Source: Pseudomonas botevensis
GTDB taxonomy: Bacteria > Pseudomonadota > Gammaproteobacteria > Pseudomonadales > Pseudomonadaceae
Reading direction: 5' to 3'
NCBI RefSeq assembly: GCF_019145475.1
Contig: NZ_JAHTKI010000001.1
Location: 620,001 to 684,000, forward strand
DNA: 64,000 nucleotides
The translations under genes were made by a program, and so were the position numbers. The notes under the pieces were generated by a model that searched no databases, was not told where the DNA came from, and was given only the letters and a program-made list of their open reading frames with translations. Within the stretch, counting starts at the first letter, position 1. Each line of letters starts with the position of its first letter. Shown here one piece after another: positions 61,020 to 64,000 of this stretch.

Positions 61020-61279
61020 AACCATTACCGCAGTCTTGTTCGAATTGTTGTTGTCGGGTCGTTGCAGCCATGGTCGGCTCCCGCGCGCAGAGTGCCCATT
61101 GGACGTAAGTCTAGATTTTCACGACCGTCGGGCGTTTTCGGAGATGCCCTACGCAAATACTCGGAATTTCCTCGGTTCGCCCCCTTGGAAAAAAATCCGA
61201 CGAAGTGCACATTGAAGCTCTGCCCAACGATGTCTGACCACTGTGCCAGGGGATTGATTTTGAAAACGTAGAGAACGCC

Positions 61280-61738
61280 ATGTCCGACCACGATATTTTG
61301 AGCGATGCCGAACAGGAGGCACTTCGGGACATCATGTTTGAGCCCGAGTTGCCTCCGCAGCGCGTATTGATCGTCGATGACGACAAGGACGCTCGGGAGT
61401 TGCTGGCGGAGATTCTGGGGCTGGATGAAATCGACTGCGTGACGGCCGCCAGTGGTGAAGAGGCGTTAAGGATGTTGATGCCCGATACGGACAACAAGCG
61501 ACGGATCGGGCTGGTGATTACCGATTTGCGAATGGGCCATGTGGGGGGGCTGGAGCTGATTCGGCGGGTGCGTGAGTCTGAGCGCGCCGCATTGCCGATC
61601 ATTATTGTGTCCGGGGACGCCTCGGTGAAGGACGCCATCGCGGCGATGCATTTGAGCGTGGTGGATTTTCTGCTCAAGCCGATTGATACGAAGAAGTTGC
61701 TGGGGTTGGTCAAGCGCGAACTCGGCATCGAACCCTGA
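61280..61738 (+). CDS. Stand-alone response regulator receiver protein
   Basis: The 152-residue protein is a receiver domain with a 27-residue N-terminal extension (SDHDILSDAEQEALRDIM). RVLIVDDDKDARELLAEILG gives the acidic residues, LVITDLRMGHVGG the phospho-acceptor Asp, IIIVSGDASVKD the Ser/Thr, and FLLKPIDTKKLLG the Lys. No output domain is attached, so it probably acts by protein contact, like CheY or Spo0F types. No kinase gene is next to it. GAGA precedes the start. A bidirectional terminator follows at 61816. Confidence 0.88.
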   Translation: MSDHDILSDAEQEALRDIMFEPELPPQRVLIVDDDKDARELLAEILGLDEIDCVTAASGEEALRMLMPDTDNKRRIGLVITDLRMGHVGGLELIRRVRESERAALPIIIVSGDASVKDAIAAMHLSVVDFLLKPIDTKKLLGLVKRELGIEP

Positions 61739-61815
61739 AAACCCCTCTCACCGGCGCTTTCCCGAGGGAGAGGGCTGGATCGAAGGCACACCACGAAACC
61801 CGAGCCGAACGCACA

Positions 61816-61847
61816 AAAAAGCCCTGATCCAGTGATCAGGGCTTTTT
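61816..61847. terminator. Bidirectional intrinsic terminator between response regulator and glcB
   Basis: GCCCTGATC pairs with GATCAGGGC (9-bp stem, 4-nt loop) and is flanked by A and T runs, suitable for both convergent genes. Confidence 0.93.
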
Positions 61848-61868
61848 CAGATCCGGCATCAGCGCAAA

Positions 61869-64000
61869 TTACAGGCCGTTGGCAGCCTTGAACTCACGAC
61901 GGCGACGGTGCAGGACCGGCTCGGTATAACCGTTCGGCTGCTTGGTGCCTTCGACCACCAGTTCGACCGCTGCCTGGAAGGCGATATTGCTGTCGAAGTT
62001 CGGGGCCAGGGGGCGATACAACGGGTCGTTGGCGTTCTGACGATCCACCACCGGCGCCATGCGCTTGAGGCTTTCCATCACTTGCGCCTGGGTGACGACA
62101 CCATGGCGCAGCCAGTTGGCGATGTGCTGGCTGGAGATGCGCAGCGTCGCACGGTCTTCCATCAGGCCGACGTCATTGATGTCCGGTACTTTCGAGCAAC
62201 CCACGCCCTGGTCGATCCAGCGCACCACGTAACCGAGAATGCCCTGGGCGTTGTTGTCCAGTTCGTTCCGGATCTGCTCTGGCGTCCAGCTCGGGTTGAC
62301 CGCCAGCGGGATGCTCAGGATGTCGTCCACCGAAGCGCGGGCACGCTTGGCCAGTTCGGCCTGACGGGCGAACACGTCGACCTTGTGGTAATGCAGCGCG
62401 TGCAGCGCGGCGGCGGTCGGCGATGGCACCCAGGCGGTGTTGGCGCCGGCCAGCGGGTGAGCGATTTTCTGCTCGAGCATCGCGGCCATCAGGTCCGGCA
62501 TGGCCCACATGCCTTTACCGATCTGCGCGCGACCTTGCAGGCCGGTGCTCAGGCCGATGTCGACGTTCCAGTTCTCGTAGGCGCCGATCCATTTCTCCGC
62601 CTTCATGTCGGCCTTGCGCACCATCGGGCCGGCTTCCATGGAGGTGTGGATTTCGTCGCCGGTGCGGTCGAGGAAACCGGTGTTGATGAACACCACGCGC
62701 GCGCTGGCTGCCTGGATGCAGGCCTTGAGGTTGACCGTGGTGCGGCGCTCCTCGTCCATGATCCCGACTTTCAGGGTGTTGCGCGCAAGGCCCAGCACGT
62801 CTTCGATGCGGCCGAACAATTCGTTGGTGAACGCCGCTTCTTCCGGGCCGTGCATCTTCGGTTTGACGATGTAGATCGAACCGGTGCGGGTGTTCTTGCG
62901 CGAGGTGTTGCCGTTCAGGTTGTGCAGCGCCGCCAGGCACGTCACCAGACCGTCGAGGATGCCTTCCGGCACTTCGTTGCCATGTTTGTCGAGGATGGCG
63001 TCGATGGTCATCAGGTGGCCGACGTTACGCACGAACAACAGCGAGCGACCGTGCAGGGTCAGTTCGCTGCCGTCGACCTTGGTGTAGGTGCGATCCGGGT
63101 TCATGGTGCGGGTGAAAGTCTGGCCACCCTTGGCGACTTCTTCGGACAGATCGCCCTTCATCAGGCCGAGCCAGTTGCGATAGATCACCACTTTGTCGTC
63201 GGCATCGACGGCGGCCACGGAGTCTTCGCAGTCCATGATGGTGGTCAGCGCGGCTTCCATCAGAATGTCTTTGACGCCGGCGGCATCGGTCTGGCCGACC
63301 GGGGTGCTGGCGTCGATCTGGATTTCGAAATGCAGGCCGTTGTTTTTCAGCAGGATCGCGATCGGGGCGTTGGTATCGCCCTGGAAACCGATGAGTTTTG
63401 CGTTGTCGCGCAGGCCGGTTTCGTTACCGTTCTTCAGCGACACCACCAGCTTGCCGTCGACGATTTTGTAGGCCGTGGAGTCGACGTGGGAGCCGCTTGC
63501 CAATGGCGCGGCTTCGTCGAGGAAGGCGCGAGCGAAGGCGATGACCTTGTCGCCACGCACCTTGTTGTAGCCTTTGCCTTTTTCCGCGCCGCCGGCTTCG
63601 CTGATGGCGTCGGTGCCGTACAGGGCGTCGTACAGCGAACCCCAACGGGCGTTGGAAGCATTGAGGGCGAAGCGGGCGTTCATCACCGGCACAACGAGTT
63701 GCGGGCCGGCGGTACGGGCGATTTCATCATCGACGTTTTGCGTCGTTGCCTGGAAATCAGCCGCTTCTGGCAGCAGATAACCGATCTCTTGCAGGAAGGC
63801 TTTGTAGGCCACGGCATCGTGTGCCTGGCCGGCGCGTTCCTGGTGCCAGGAATCGATGCGCACCTGGAAGTCATCGCGTTTGGCGAGTAGGGCTTTGTTC
63901 TTTGGCGCCAGGTCGTGAATGACCTTGTCGGCACCTTCCCAGAATTGGTCGGCGGTGAGGCCGGTTCCGGGAATGGCTTCGTTGTTCACGAAGTCGAACA
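61869..64000 (-). CDS. glcB: Malate synthase G, start cut by window edge
   Basis: Condenses glyoxylate with acetyl-CoA to malate in the glyoxylate bypass. About 710 of the expected 725 residues are visible. Isoform-G blocks include [45 protein letters not shown] segments near the catalytic region, and [16 protein letters not shown]. The open frame runs through the right window edge, reading [13 protein letters not shown], which matches the family N-terminus, so the true ATG lies roughly 15 codons beyond base 64000. The gene is solitary, facing the response-regulator gene across a shared terminator. Confidence 0.95.
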   Translation of the reverse strand, partial: FDFVNNEAIPGTGLTADQFWEGADKVIHDLAPKNKALLAKRDDFQVRIDSWHQERAGQAHDAVAYKAFLQEIGYLLPEAADFQATTQNVDDEIARTAGPQLVVPVMNARFALNASNARWGSLYDALYGTDAISEAGGAEKGKGYNKVRGDKVIAFARAFLDEAAPLASGSHVDSTAYKIVDGKLVVSLKNGNETGLRDNAKLIGFQGDTNAPIAILLKNNGLHFEIQIDASTPVGQTDAAGVKDILMEAALTTIMDCEDSVAAVDADDKVVIYRNWLGLMKGDLSEEVAKGGQTFTRTMNPDRTYTKVDGSELTLHGRSLLFVRNVGHLMTIDAILDKHGNEVPEGILDGLVTCLAALHNLNGNTSRKNTRTGSIYIVKPKMHGPEEAAFTNELFGRIEDVLGLARNTLKVGIMDEERRTTVNLKACIQAASARVVFINTGFLDRTGDEIHTSMEAGPMVRKADMKAEKWIGAYENWNVDIGLSTGLQGRAQIGKGMWAMPDLMAAMLEQKIAHPLAGANTAWVPSPTAAALHALHYHKVDVFARQAELAKRARASVDDILSIPLAVNPSWTPEQIRNELDNNAQGILGYVVRWIDQGVGCSKVPDINDVGLMEDRATLRISSQHIANWLRHGVVTQAQVMESLKRMAPVVDRQNANDPLYRPLAPNFDSNIAFQAAVELVVEGTKQPNGYTEPVLHRRRREFKAANGL

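Overview
The window is about 64 kb of high-GC (about 61%, by eye) proteobacterial chromosome. It almost certainly comes from the Pseudomonas fluorescens complex. The gene order matches the PA5377-PA5421 region of P. aeruginosa nearly gene for gene, and the intergenic gaps carry the REP/REPIN sequences and about 150-bp GC-rich palindromic repeats typical of fluorescent pseudomonads. No rRNA, tRNA, CRISPR array, prophage or IS element was seen.

Bases 1-45,061 form a quaternary-amine and one-carbon catabolic region. At the left edge are the choline ABC transporter genes choW (cut by the window) and choX, divergent from the serine dehydratase gene sdaB, then the regulator gbdR behind a likely sigma-54 promoter. 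A minus-strand carnitine block follows: gamma-butyrobetaine hydroxylase, cdhB, cdhA, cdhC and caiX, with the divergent regulator cdhR. After a small toxin-antitoxin/DUF3010/LprI-like interlude comes the dimethylglycine operon (dipeptidase-like gene, DUF5943 gene, dgcA, dgcB, etfA, etfB). Further right lie the divergent glycine-betaine monooxygenase genes gbcA/gbcB, then ltaE, and the operon glyA-soxBDAG-purU-fdhA. Together these take choline/betaine, carnitine and butyrobetaine to glycine, serine and pyruvate, and oxidise the methyl groups to formate or load them on tetrahydrofolate.

The interval 20,877-30,222, between etfB and gbcA, is the accessory part. It holds (i) an organised array of near-identical repeats, each with a perfect DnaA box; (ii) a strong sigma-70-like promoter followed by two overlapping, mutually related genes of unknown function; (iii) more DnaA boxes and a tiny basic ORF; and (iv) a three-gene operon for a GMC oxidoreductase/alpha-beta hydrolase fusion, a membrane-anchored di-haem cytochrome c and a metallophosphoesterase. 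Items (i) to (iii) are the best candidates for something undescribed.

Bases 45,062-64,000 are mostly conserved housekeeping and signalling genes: two small exported proteins, a PlsC-like acyltransferase, a retropepsin-like protease, the creBCD system with a recognisable CreB box, a glutathione S-transferase, and an iron-uptake locus (FecI-type sigma, FecR, TonB receptor with signalling domain, PepSY protein). A DEDDh exonuclease, a CBS/DUF294 protein, a response regulator and malate synthase G (glcB, cut by the right edge) complete the window.
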